From positions 1-64,000 of the forward strand of contig DATJJY010000048.1 in NCBI GenBank assembly GCA_035491895.1: a DNA stretch of 64,000 nucleotides, given 5' to 3'. Shown piece by piece: positions 8,837 through 16,681 of this stretch. This DNA comes from DASTHG01 sp035491895 (lineage in GTDB: Bacteria > Gemmatimonadota > Gemmatimonadetes > Gemmatimonadales > GWC2-71-9). The notes beneath the pieces were generated by a model. It was not told where the DNA came from. It did not search any database and saw only the letters and a program-made list of their open reading frames with translations. Positions within the stretch are counted from its first letter, which is position 1. Every line of letters begins with the position of its first letter. Position numbers and translations under genes: made by a program.

Positions 8837-9427
8837 CTAGTAGTGGCACACCGAGCAGTCACGGCTCACGTTGCGGGCCATGTGACAGCTGATGCACCAC
8901 CCCATCTTCAGGGTGGGCACCTGGTAGACCTGCGTCATGCCGTTGACTTGGCCGTGGCAGTTGGCGCACGACTCCGGGCCAGTCCCGAGCACCTTGATGT
9001 GGCGCATGTGAGGGAAGTGCACGAACCCGGGGAGGGCGTGCACCCGGATCCATTCGGGAGGCCTCTTATTGCTCCAGGCAACGCGCACCTTCCCGATTTC
9101 GACCATATGCGCCGGCGTCGATCCCGAAATGATCTGATGGCAGCCGAAGCAGGTGCGCAGGGCGGGCATCCCCGGCTCGCTCGATACCGCCACCGTGTTG
9201 TGGCAGTACATGCAGGGGATCCGGTCCTGCCCGGCGTGGATATCGTGACGGAAGAAAATCGGCTGACGGGGGCCCTGGAGGCGCGAGGTGTCGGTGATGA
9301 CCGGAGCCTTGTAGCCCGGGGTGCCCGGAGCGGCTTGGGCGGCCTGAGCGGCGATGCGGCCGCCGGCGGCCACGGCGATCATCAAGAGTATCCCAGTCGC
9401 GGTCCTACACCCTCTCGTCGTCGCCAA
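8837..9427 (-). CDS. actA: Alternative complex III subunit ActA (pentaheme cytochrome c)
   Basis: The protein carries five haem c motifs in order: CMYCH, CFGCH, CANCH, CISCH and CSVCH, the last at the extreme C-terminus. ActA is the periplasmic pentaheme subunit that receives electrons from the Fe-S chain of ActB. A signal peptide is visible (GILLMIAVAAGG, then AAQAAQA). The start is uncertain: TTG at 9427 has a GAGG eight bases upstream and gives a clean signal peptide, while longer in-frame starts exist at TTG 9448, GTG 9478 and GTG 9529. It is the first act gene, about 110 nt after a small upstream gene. Confidence 0.93.
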   Translation of the reverse strand: MATTRGCRTATGILLMIAVAAGGRIAAQAAQAAPGTPGYKAPVITDTSRLQGPRQPIFFRHDIHAGQDRIPCMYCHNTVAVSSEPGMPALRTCFGCHQIISGSTPAHMVEIGKVRVAWSNKRPPEWIRVHALPGFVHFPHMRHIKVLGTGPESCANCHGQVNGMTQVYQVPTLKMGWCISCHMARNVSRDCSVCHY

Positions 9428-9539
9428 GGCGGTGGCCTCGATCTCCAATCCAGGGATGATGGGGCAACGGCACGGCACGGCAACAGCTTGCGGGCGCGAG
9501 GAATGTAGCGCGCCCGCCGAATGCCGCACAAGTCCCGGA

Positions 9540-10001
9540 TCAGTCGGAGCGCGACAGAAGGTGATGCTTCAGGCGGATGACGTCCACGAAACCGTCGACG
9601 GTGTCGAGGTCGGGAAACTCCATCCAACACCAGCGCACGCCGTCGACCATCTCGCCGTCGCGCACCGCGTGTTTCACCGCGCGCCCGAGGCCGTCGGCGA
9701 GAACGAGCTCCTGCTCTTCGCTGTCACTGAGGACGAACGTGCCGCTCACCCCCGATTCCATCGGGTGCAGGAACCCGAGCTTGCGACCGCCCACTTCGTA
9801 CATCCACACCCACTTCCACGCGATCCCCATGAACACGACCTGCTCGGTGACGTGGCGCAACGAACGGATCCCCTCGCGTGCCCGTTTGAACCGTCCTGCG
9901 GCAAGCTTGGGAAGGTCGCGCGTCGGCGAGTCGGTTTTCGGCCGAGCGCGGGGACTCTTATAAAGATTGGTCGCCCAGTACTCAGTCGGCTGTCGGGACA
10001 T
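9540..10001 (-). CDS. Conserved-looking protein of unknown function upstream of actA
   Basis: A 153-residue soluble protein without signal peptide or membrane segment. Arg/Lys-rich N-terminal third, then a compact region with aromatic residues (GIAWKWVWMYEVGG, GLGRAVKHAV, VRWCWMEFPDLDTV). Composition and layout faintly resemble DUF3788-type proteins, but I cannot confirm this. It starts with ATG at 10001 and is the nearest gene upstream of the act operon on the same strand, so co-transcription is possible. Confidence 0.6.
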   Translation of the reverse strand: MSRQPTEYWATNLYKSPRARPKTDSPTRDLPKLAAGRFKRAREGIRSLRHVTEQVVFMGIAWKWVWMYEVGGRKLGFLHPMESGVSGTFVLSDSEEQELVLADGLGRAVKHAVRDGEMVDGVRWCWMEFPDLDTVDGFVDVIRLKHHLLSRSD

Positions 10002-10108
10002 CGGGTGCCTCGGCTGTCGGCTGCGGTGATCCGGCGTGTGACGGCAATGGCGCCCAAGAACTTACCCGTGTCGTCAACCAGCGGCGTATCGTAAGGCGTT
10101 GTAGCGAG

Positions 10109-11251
10109 TTATGCCTTCAGCACCCGGAGTGATCGCGCGGCGCCCCGAAACCGCGCACCGTCCAGGAGTCGGGCGACCGACTGCTGCGGAACTGCCATTC
10201 GACCATCCCGTCCCATCGTCAGTTTGATGACGTCCCGGTCTCGGCCGAACCAGCGTTCGCTGGGCTCGAGATCGGAGGGGTAGACGCAGAGCGGCAGCGC
10301 CGCGACCGCGAGCGGCGCTTGGGAGCCGATGCCCGATTCGGGCATCGTCCCGGTCCACAGCTCCGCACCGAACGAGAGGGCGATGCCGTAGATCCGGCAA
10401 ACCTCCGAGAGTCCGCCGACACGGTGCACTTTGATGTTCCAGATGCGCGGCCCGTCGAGCTCGACCACCTGTCGCGCATGGCTCGCGCTCTTGAGCGTTT
10501 CATCGAGACAGATCGGCGTCTCGAGCGCGCGGCCCAGCCGCGCGTGTCCCACCAGCTCGTCGGGGGCGAGCGGCTGCTCGATGTAGAGCAACCCGGCGGC
10601 GTCGAGCTGCATCAGCTCCCGCTCGTGACCCGGCCAGTCGTAGGCGCCGTTGGCGTCGACGGTGAGCGGAAGATCGGCGCCGGACATCCCCTCGCGCGCG
10701 GCACGCACCGCATCCGCATCCCAGCCCGGCATCACCTTGATCTTGACGCGCCGGTAGCCACGCGCCACGGCCTCCTCCACCCACCGCGCCAGGGTCGCGG
10801 GGCGACGATCCTCCGGAATTCCCAACGCGACACCGCACGGCACGCTCGTCGCTGCGGCGATCCCGAGCCGCGCCGCCAGCAGCGCCGCGAGCCCGACGTT
10901 CTGCCGCAGCGCTGCGAGATCCCACGCCGCCGTTTCGACCCCGGCGCGCGCAAAGGGGTTGCCGCGAATTCCTTCGCGCAGTGCGGCATCGACCGCCTCG
11001 GGATCCCGGAACTCCTTCCCCACCAGACGCGGCAGCAGCACGCGCTCGATCAGATCGCGCGCGCTGACGAGCGTTTCTTCGGAATAGAACGGCAGCTCGA
11101 ACGGCGGCGACTCGCCGTACCCGGTATGCCCCGCGTCGTCGTGCAGCAGGACGATCAGCGAGCGCCGCTCGCGCATGATGCCGCCGGAGATGATGAACGG
11201 CTCCGCCAGCGGCAGCGCGAGCTCGAACAGCTCAGCGCCGGAAATGCGCAT
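10109..11251 (-). CDS. Enolase-superfamily N-acylamino acid racemase / o-succinylbenzoate synthase-like enzyme
   Basis: A 380-residue enolase-superfamily enzyme of the OSBS/NSAR subgroup. The catalytic elements are present: RVKIKVMPGWD (KxK pair), VDANGAY, YIEQPL and CLDET (three metal ligands), NIKVHRVGGL (opposite Lys), and GTMPESGIG near the C-terminus. The family either makes o-succinylbenzoate for menaquinone or racemises N-acylamino acids. No men gene is near, and the gene ends a catabolic operon, so the racemase-type activity is favoured by context only. Its start overlaps the upstream DHOD-like gene by 20 nt. Confidence 0.85.
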   Translation of the reverse strand: MRISGAELFELALPLAEPFIISGGIMRERRSLIVLLHDDAGHTGYGESPPFELPFYSEETLVSARDLIERVLLPRLVGKEFRDPEAVDAALREGIRGNPFARAGVETAAWDLAALRQNVGLAALLAARLGIAAATSVPCGVALGIPEDRRPATLARWVEEAVARGYRRVKIKVMPGWDADAVRAAREGMSGADLPLTVDANGAYDWPGHERELMQLDAAGLLYIEQPLAPDELVGHARLGRALETPICLDETLKSASHARQVVELDGPRIWNIKVHRVGGLSEVCRIYGIALSFGAELWTGTMPESGIGSQAPLAVAALPLCVYPSDLEPSERWFGRDRDVIKLTMGRDGRMAVPQQSVARLLDGARFRGAARSLRVLKA

Positions 11252-12368
11252 CCGGTATGTCGAGGAAGTGCAGCTCCCCGCCTCGCCGGTGGACCAGCCC
11301 GCGGCGCTCGAAACGGTCGAGCTCGGCGATCACCCCATCGTCGGGATGGAACAGCAGCTGGTGGAGCACGCGCTGGGTGCGCGAGCCGTCGCGCGCGGCG
11401 TATTCGTCGAGCGGGAGCTGGAACATGGTGTGCAGCTGCACGGCCTCGCACCCCGCCTGCGCGTACGCGAGGATGTCGCGACCGGAATTGATCCCGCCCG
11501 TGCCGCAGAGGCTCTGATGGGGAGCGAAGCTCGCGAGCACCCGCAGATTGCGCTCCAGGAGATCCCGCCCACCGTACGCCACGCCGAGCTCGGGGTCGAA
11601 CATCCGGTTGAAGACCACCTGCGCGTCGGCGGCCGCCGCGGCCAGCATCATTTCGTGCTGAAATCCCTCCTCGAACCGTGCGTTCATGAGCTTCACGGAG
11701 ACGCGGGTCTCGATCGGCGACGCCCACCGGATGAGGTCCGGCACCTCGCGCAGCCATCGCAGAATCTGCGCCCGGTCCTCGGCGAGCGAGTCGCCGGCGA
11801 GCGTCGGCGAAAAGTCCTTCTCGAGCAGCAGCGGCGGCTCGTCCCATGCCTCCGCCAGGTGCGTCGTCGTGTGGCGATACTCGGACTCCACGAACGGCAC
11901 ACCGAGCCGCGGCAAGTGGTACTTCACCGATGGGATCACCAGCAGCTCGCCCGCCCGGGTGAGGTCGCGACCGACGCGAACGAGATCGAGATAATCGTCG
12001 AAGGAGCGGTCCCATCCCCGCCCCTTCCAGGTGACCGTCCAGCCGCGGTCGGCGCCGGACACGCGGCGTCGCTCGACTTTCATTTTGGTCTCGTGAATCG
12101 CCCATGCCGCCATCGACTGAACGCCGGCGTCGTCCTGCGCGATCAACGTCTTGAGCACGACGAACGCGAGCCCCGCGGCCCGGTCTTCTTCGAGCTGGCG
12201 CTCATTGAGGGAGAGTTGGCCGGATCCCTTGCCGATGGGATGTGGCAGCGTTTGCCCGAGGTATCGGGCGGTCAGATCGATGTGGTAGGCGTCCCGCACG
12301 TAGGCGGGAAAATCCCGAGGGAGCCCGTCCTTGAACCGCTCGAAATCAGCGACGAGCTGCGCGCGCAT
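11232..12368 (-). CDS. Dihydroorotate dehydrogenase-like FMN-binding TIM-barrel protein
   Basis: A 378-residue protein. The C-terminal FMN/phosphate-binding pattern CGTGGINSGRDILAYAQAG followed by AVQLHTMF is typical of the dihydroorotate/dihydropyrimidine dehydrogenase fold. VSVKLMNARFEEG supplies a conserved-type Lys strand. There is no quinone-binding N-terminal extension and no pyrimidine gene nearby, so pyrimidine synthesis is not supported; the substrate is unknown. The gene overlaps DapA-like upstream by 23 nt and the racemase-like gene downstream by 20 nt. Confidence 0.75.
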   Translation of the reverse strand: MRAQLVADFERFKDGLPRDFPAYVRDAYHIDLTARYLGQTLPHPIGKGSGQLSLNERQLEEDRAAGLAFVVLKTLIAQDDAGVQSMAAWAIHETKMKVERRRVSGADRGWTVTWKGRGWDRSFDDYLDLVRVGRDLTRAGELLVIPSVKYHLPRLGVPFVESEYRHTTTHLAEAWDEPPLLLEKDFSPTLAGDSLAEDRAQILRWLREVPDLIRWASPIETRVSVKLMNARFEEGFQHEMMLAAAAADAQVVFNRMFDPELGVAYGGRDLLERNLRVLASFAPHQSLCGTGGINSGRDILAYAQAGCEAVQLHTMFQLPLDEYAARDGSRTQRVLHQLLFHPDDGVIAELDRFERRGLVHRRGGELHFLDIPDAHFRR

Positions 12369-13224
12369 CGTGCACCGCCTGGATCACGGCGTCGCGCTGG
12401 GACTCGGGCAGCGAGGGACCCCAGGGGTCGTCACTGGCGTCCGACGACAACACGCCTTCGACGACCATCGCCCACAGCATCCGCTGCACGTACCCGTCCA
12501 TCGGAGGAACGAACGTCTGCTGGGAGAACCGGTCGATCAGCCCAGAGAGATGCAGGAACTCACCGCCATCGGCCGTGGCGTGCGCCCGCAGCAACGCGCA
12601 TTGCAGGTCGGTCAGCGCCGCTCCCATTCCGACGAGCGCGCACTGGCCGCCGAGCATCAGCGAGTAGCCGAGAAACCGGTCCTCCCCGCTGATCACGAGC
12701 TTGCCGGGATGCTCACGCACCAGGGCGACGATGCGCTGAAACGTCATGACGGAGTCGAGGGTCGCCACCTTGATCCCGATCACCTCGGGCAGCGCCAGAA
12801 TCGCGTGCAGGGCGGCATCTCCGTACGACACTCCACCGGCTGCTTCATAGAGGTAGAAGGCGATGACCGGGAGCTCCGCCCCGAGCGCCGCGTGCCACCC
12901 CGTGGGATCCTTCGCCTGCGGAAAGGCGAGCAGGGCGTCCGCGCCGCCCGCCTTCGCCTGCTTCGCCATCTCGAGGCTCGAGGCCCCGGCGATCACCAGC
13001 CGGTTTGGCAACGCGGCGCGCCAGGTCTGCAGCACGGTACGCCGCTCATCCACGGAGAGGTGGGGTCCGCGGCCGGTATGCGCCCACACGGCGACGCCGG
13101 CCACGTCCTGCGTCGCCATCCAGCGCGCGTAGACGTGCTGGGCGTCGGCGGCGAGCGCCTTCCCCCGGAACGGCACCGGGACCGCGGGCACGAGCCCGCC
13201 CTCGAGCCGGCGCGCGATCGTCAT
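12346..13224 (-). CDS. DapA (dihydrodipicolinate synthase/N-acetylneuraminate lyase) family aldolase
   Basis: A 292-residue TIM-barrel protein. The Schiff-base lysine is visible as Lys152 in VIGIKVATLD and the partner tyrosine as Tyr124 or Tyr126 in FYLYEAAGG. The nucleotide start ATGA overlaps the upstream gene's stop. Family members condense or cleave pyruvate with aldehydes (lysine synthesis, sialic acid or sugar-acid lyases). The usual GTTGE loop reads HTGRGPHLS here, so a lysine-biosynthetic role is doubtful and a keto-acid or sugar-acid aldolase is more likely from context. Confidence 0.8.
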   Translation of the reverse strand: MTIARRLEGGLVPAVPVPFRGKALAADAQHVYARWMATQDVAGVAVWAHTGRGPHLSVDERRTVLQTWRAALPNRLVIAGASSLEMAKQAKAGGADALLAFPQAKDPTGWHAALGAELPVIAFYLYEAAGGVSYGDAALHAILALPEVIGIKVATLDSVMTFQRIVALVREHPGKLVISGEDRFLGYSLMLGGQCALVGMGAALTDLQCALLRAHATADGGEFLHLSGLIDRFSQQTFVPPMDGYVQRMLWAMVVEGVLSSDASDDPWGPSLPESQRDAVIQAVHDARAARR

Positions 13225-14006
13225 CGCGCCCGCCCCTCGCCACGCGCCGCGCCGGCATTCTTCGATTCGATCGCCGCGCGCTGCTCCGGAGAGACGTCGA
13301 GCAGATCGAGCTTCGCGACGGCCGCCTCGGGCAGGCGCAGCGGCTGCCCCGTGCCGAACACGAATCGATCGGGACCGATCGTCCGCACCAGCGTCGCGAG
13401 GTGATCCTCAGGCGGCCCCCAGATCCAGCTGATGTCCCACCAGATCCGCCGCGCCTCATCCGGTGTCGACCCGAAATGCACTTCCTCGATGAAGCCGCGA
13501 TCGGCGTGGGTCACGACGAGACGCACGGCCGGACCGCTGCGGATCAACGCCCGTACCGCGGCGGCCGGGAGCTCCGGTGTGACGTCGTTGGGATGTCGCT
13601 GCCGGGCGTCCTCGAGACGCACCGCGAGCAGCAGAGGGCGGCCGGCCGCCCCGGCGGCGACCGCCAGCGCGACCAGCTCGGGAGCGGATGGCGCGAGTGC
13701 GAAATAGCAGGGATCGCAGCGGATCGCGGGCGCGCCCTGTGCCACGGCCTCGCGCAACGCGTCGGACCAGTTGGCGAGCCCCGGGTGCACCGCCGGCACC
13801 GGGTGCAGTCGCGGAAACTCGCGGCAGGTGTCGTAGAGCCATGCGTTTCCCGCCGACGGATCGCGCCAGAACAGGCCGGGGAGATGCGTGACCCACGCGG
13901 CGTCGATCGCCGCGCGATCCATGGCCGCCAGCACGTCCTGCGGAGATGTGCCAGGCACCTTGGCAAACGGGTAGCCGCCGAGGAACGCGTTGACGTCGAT
14001 GCGCAT
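13221..14006 (-). CDS. Amidohydrolase-fold protein lacking the HxH metal motif
   Basis: A 261-residue protein of the amidohydrolase-2 (COG2159-like) fold. At the position where active relatives have DxHxH it reads DVNAFLGGYPF, and where they have GSDxP it reads FGTGQPL, so the metal site is largely lost; a His remains in VVTHADRGF. It starts at ATG 14006, sharing one base with the stop of the intact amidohydrolase upstream (TGATG). The pairing suggests a non-catalytic partner or a metal-independent enzyme. Longer in-frame reading upstream is only overlap with the neighbouring gene. Confidence 0.75.
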   Translation of the reverse strand: MRIDVNAFLGGYPFAKVPGTSPQDVLAAMDRAAIDAAWVTHLPGLFWRDPSAGNAWLYDTCREFPRLHPVPAVHPGLANWSDALREAVAQGAPAIRCDPCYFALAPSAPELVALAVAAGAAGRPLLLAVRLEDARQRHPNDVTPELPAAAVRALIRSGPAVRLVVTHADRGFIEEVHFGSTPDEARRIWWDISWIWGPPEDHLATLVRTIGPDRFVFGTGQPLRLPEAAVAKLDLLDVSPEQRAAIESKNAGAARGEGRAR

Positions 14007-14809
14007 CAGTCGCTGGGGAAGCTGCCCGGTGGAAAAATGCGCGCGGCGTTCTTCCACGCCACCAGCTCGAAAGCGGCCGGGGACAGAATGTGCTTCAGAT
14101 ATCGCAGCTTGGCCCACCCGGTATCCATCGTGATGTCGGACCCCCAGAGCAGTCGTTCGGCGCCTGCGGCGGCGATACACGCCTCGAGCATGCCGCCGTC
14201 GACGCCGCTCCCCGACAGATCGAGATAGACGTTGGCGTGCGGTGGGACCACCGCGAGGGTGTGTCGCCAGTCGCCGCCACCGGCGACGTGGGCGAGGATG
14301 AACGCCACCTGCGGGTGGCGCGCGGCGAGCCGGCACAGCTCGGCTCCGTCGGACGCCTCCTGCCCCGGCCAGTCCCGCCGTCGCCCCTGCCAGATATGCT
14401 GCAGGATAGGAAGCCCGTGGCGCAGCGCGGTGTCGCAGATCGCGTCGAGCAGCGGATCGTCGGCGCGCCGGCTGGCGGCGAGCTTCACGCCAATCAACCC
14501 GGCGGACCGTCCCCGGGCGATTTCGGCCCGGGCGTGGTCCTGATAGTTCGGGTTGACGCAGGCGTAGCCGCGGATCCGGGCGGCGTGCTCCCGCTGCAGC
14601 GCGATCGTGAAATCGTTGCCGTAGACGACGTCGTCGGGCGAGGGAAAGTAGGTCGGCGATGTGAACCCGAACGTGCCGAGGGTCGACGTGACGTGCACCG
14701 TGATCCCGATCCGCTCGCCGGCCCGCAACCGGCTGGCGTTGTACGCCCGCCAATCGGGCCGGGGGCTCCGCTCGGGAAAGAAGTGGGCATGAACGTCGAT
14801 GAGCATCAT
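14006..14809 (-). CDS. Amidohydrolase family (amidohydrolase-2) metal-dependent hydrolase
   Basis: A 267-residue TIM-barrel hydrolase. The metal-binding HxH lies at residues 7-9 in LIDVHAHFFPE, further ligands in FILAHVAGGGDW and the late acidic residue in LLWGSDITMD. Relatives are hydrolases or decarboxylases acting on cyclic amides, lactones or aromatic acids. The start ATGA overlaps the aminotransferase stop. The following gene encodes a paralogue without the metal motif, so the two may form a heteromer. Confidence 0.85.
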   Translation of the reverse strand: MMLIDVHAHFFPERSPRPDWRAYNASRLRAGERIGITVHVTSTLGTFGFTSPTYFPSPDDVVYGNDFTIALQREHAARIRGYACVNPNYQDHARAEIARGRSAGLIGVKLAASRRADDPLLDAICDTALRHGLPILQHIWQGRRRDWPGQEASDGAELCRLAARHPQVAFILAHVAGGGDWRHTLAVVPPHANVYLDLSGSGVDGGMLEACIAAAGAERLLWGSDITMDTGWAKLRYLKHILSPAAFELVAWKNAARIFPPGSFPSD

Positions 14810-15972
14810 ATGACGGTCTTCAGCGCCTCCCCCAACGTCGCCAGCGCCTGATCCACATCGGCCTCCGAATGCGCGTACGAGACGAAGTTATATGCCGTCC
14901 GCTTGAACAGCAGTCCGCGCCGCGCACATTCGACCGCGACGCGGCTGGACAGCTCGTCGTTGGCGAAGTGCAGGAAACACATCTCCGCGATTCCGCCGAC
15001 GCTGGTCGCGACGTGGCGATGGTCGCGCTGCAGGCGGTGCAGCCCGTGCAAGAGGCGCGTGCCGACGCGATGGAGGTGCGCGCACACCGGCTCCGACTCG
15101 TACACTGCGAGCGTCGCGAGCGCCGCGGCCAGCGCCACCGATTCCGTGGCCAGCGTCGACGAAATCCACGTGTGGTTGACAGCCGCCATTACGTCGGCCC
15201 GACCGCCCAGGGCCGCCAGCGGAAAGCCGTTGGCGAAGGCTTTGCCGATCACGGCGATGTCCGGCGTCACACCGTAGCGCTCCGCCGCTCCACCCACCGC
15301 GAGACGAAAAGCGGTTTTGATCTCGTCGAAGACGAGCACCGCCCCGGCGTCCCGCGTTTCGGCGTGCAGCGTCTCGAGCCACTCGCGCGACGGCTCGGTC
15401 ACCACCAGCGGCTCGATCACGACCGCCGCAAGACGATTGCCGCGGTACCGGATCATCTCGCGCGCCCGCTCCACATCGTTGAACGGCAGCTCGGCGAAGA
15501 CGGCGCGCGTCCCCTGCGGCACGCCGTCGGTGCGTCCCTGGCACCAGTCGAGCCAGCCGTGATACCCGCACGCCAGGACCTCTTCGCGCCCGGTGAAGAC
15601 GCGGGCGATCCGCACCGCCGCCGCCACCGCCTCGGCGCCGGTCTTCAGGAACCGGATCCGTTCCATCCACGGCAGTCGGCGGGCGAGCGCTTCGGCGAGG
15701 CGCTCCTCTTCGACCGGCGGCAGCGGGCCCACCGTGCCGGCGGCGATCGCCGCAGTCGCGGCGCGGCTCACCGCCGGGTGGCCATAGCCCAAGCCGACGG
15801 CCCCGAGCGCCATGACGTAATCGAGGTACTCGCGACCGGTTTCGTCCCAGATCCGGGCGCCCGACGCCCGGGCGAGGCGCGACGGCAGCTCCTCGCCCGC
15901 TCCGGCCCCGAACAGCGCTTCGGGACGCTTACTCCCGGTCGACGTGAATCCCGGTACGCGCCAATCGGTCAC
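14806..15972 (-). CDS. Class III (glutamate-1-semialdehyde-type) PLP aminotransferase
   Basis: A 388-residue fold-type I PLP enzyme. PLP Lys244 is in VIGKAFANGFPLAALGGR, Asp216 in VLVFDEIKTAFR, and the cofactor-binding region begins at RFLKTGAEAVAAAVR. The family includes glutamate-1-semialdehyde aminomutase and omega-amino acid transaminases. No haem gene is nearby and the operon looks catabolic, so a transaminase of an amino or keto substrate is favoured. Its start overlaps the upstream methyltransferase by 44 nt, unusual for this operon, so a later start is possible. Confidence 0.85.
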   Translation of the reverse strand: MTDWRVPGFTSTGSKRPEALFGAGAGEELPSRLARASGARIWDETGREYLDYVMALGAVGLGYGHPAVSRAATAAIAAGTVGPLPPVEEERLAEALARRLPWMERIRFLKTGAEAVAAAVRIARVFTGREEVLACGYHGWLDWCQGRTDGVPQGTRAVFAELPFNDVERAREMIRYRGNRLAAVVIEPLVVTEPSREWLETLHAETRDAGAVLVFDEIKTAFRLAVGGAAERYGVTPDIAVIGKAFANGFPLAALGGRADVMAAVNHTWISSTLATESVALAAALATLAVYESEPVCAHLHRVGTRLLHGLHRLQRDHRHVATSVGGIAEMCFLHFANDELSSRVAVECARRGLLFKRTAYNFVSYAHSEADVDQALATLGEALKTVI

Positions 15973-16681
15973 GGTATTTCACCACCTCGATCGCCATGGC
16001 GCGCAGCAGCTTCGCTTCGCGCTGGTCGAGCGGCACGCGGTGCACGACTTCCCGCACGGTCCGCATCACATGCTCCCGGTCTCGCACCTTGAAAAACTCG
16101 ATCGCTCGGAGCGCCTGCTCCGCATCCGCGAAAAGACGCTCGATCTCCGCGACCGTCGCCGGCTCGGCGGGCCGGCGCGGCGACTTGAACGGCCGCTCCT
16201 CGTCCCCGCGGGCGAGGGCCAGCTCGTACAGCATCACCACGACGGCGTGCCCCAGGTTCAGCGACGCGTACGACGGGGACGACGGGATCGTCATGACGCG
16301 GTGACAGCGGTCGAGATCCTCATTCGACAGCCCCTTGTCTTCCCGCCCGAACAGCAGCGCCGCCGTGCCGCTCGCGGCCGCGGCGAGGATTTCCGCCGCG
16401 GCGCCCCTGGGCCGCTGCAAATTGCGCTTGGCTGAGCGCGGCCGGGCGGTACACCCCGTGACGTGGGAGCAATCGCCGAGTGCCGCCTCGAGGGAATCGA
16501 ACAGCGCGACGCGCGACACCACGTCGTGCGACTGGTGCGCGATCCCTTCGACGCGATATCCGTCGTACTCGCGCGGATTCACGAGCCGCAGGTCCTGAAA
16601 CCCGAAGTTCTTCATCGCCCGTACGACGTGCGCGATGTTCACGAGATCCTGGGGCTCGTGCAGCACCACGATCGTGCTCAT
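15929..16681 (-). CDS. TrmJ/SpoU-family RNA 2'-O-methyltransferase
   Basis: A 250-residue SPOUT methyltransferase. The trefoil-knot motifs LLFGREDKGLSNEDL and IPSSPSYASLNLGHAVVVMLYE are clear, and the N-terminus IVVLHEPQDLVNIAHVVRAMKNFGF is typical of TrmJ/LasT-like enzymes that methylate the wobble-region ribose of tRNA. The C-terminal helical extension is present. ATG 16681 overlaps the stop of the heparinase-like gene (ATGA). A housekeeping RNA enzyme inside a catabolic operon is odd; it may simply ride on the operon. Confidence 0.88.
   Translation of the reverse strand: MSTIVVLHEPQDLVNIAHVVRAMKNFGFQDLRLVNPREYDGYRVEGIAHQSHDVVSRVALFDSLEAALGDCSHVTGCTARPRSAKRNLQRPRGAAAEILAAAASGTAALLFGREDKGLSNEDLDRCHRVMTIPSSPSYASLNLGHAVVVMLYELALARGDEERPFKSPRRPAEPATVAEIERLFADAEQALRAIEFFKVRDREHVMRTVREVVHRVPLDQREAKLLRAMAIEVVKYRDRLARTGIHVDRE

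Noticed and set aside
10109..11251. Calling the enolase-superfamily gene menC
   Set aside because: The subgroup is mixed-function and there is no menaquinone gene context, so a specific symbol would overstate the evidence.
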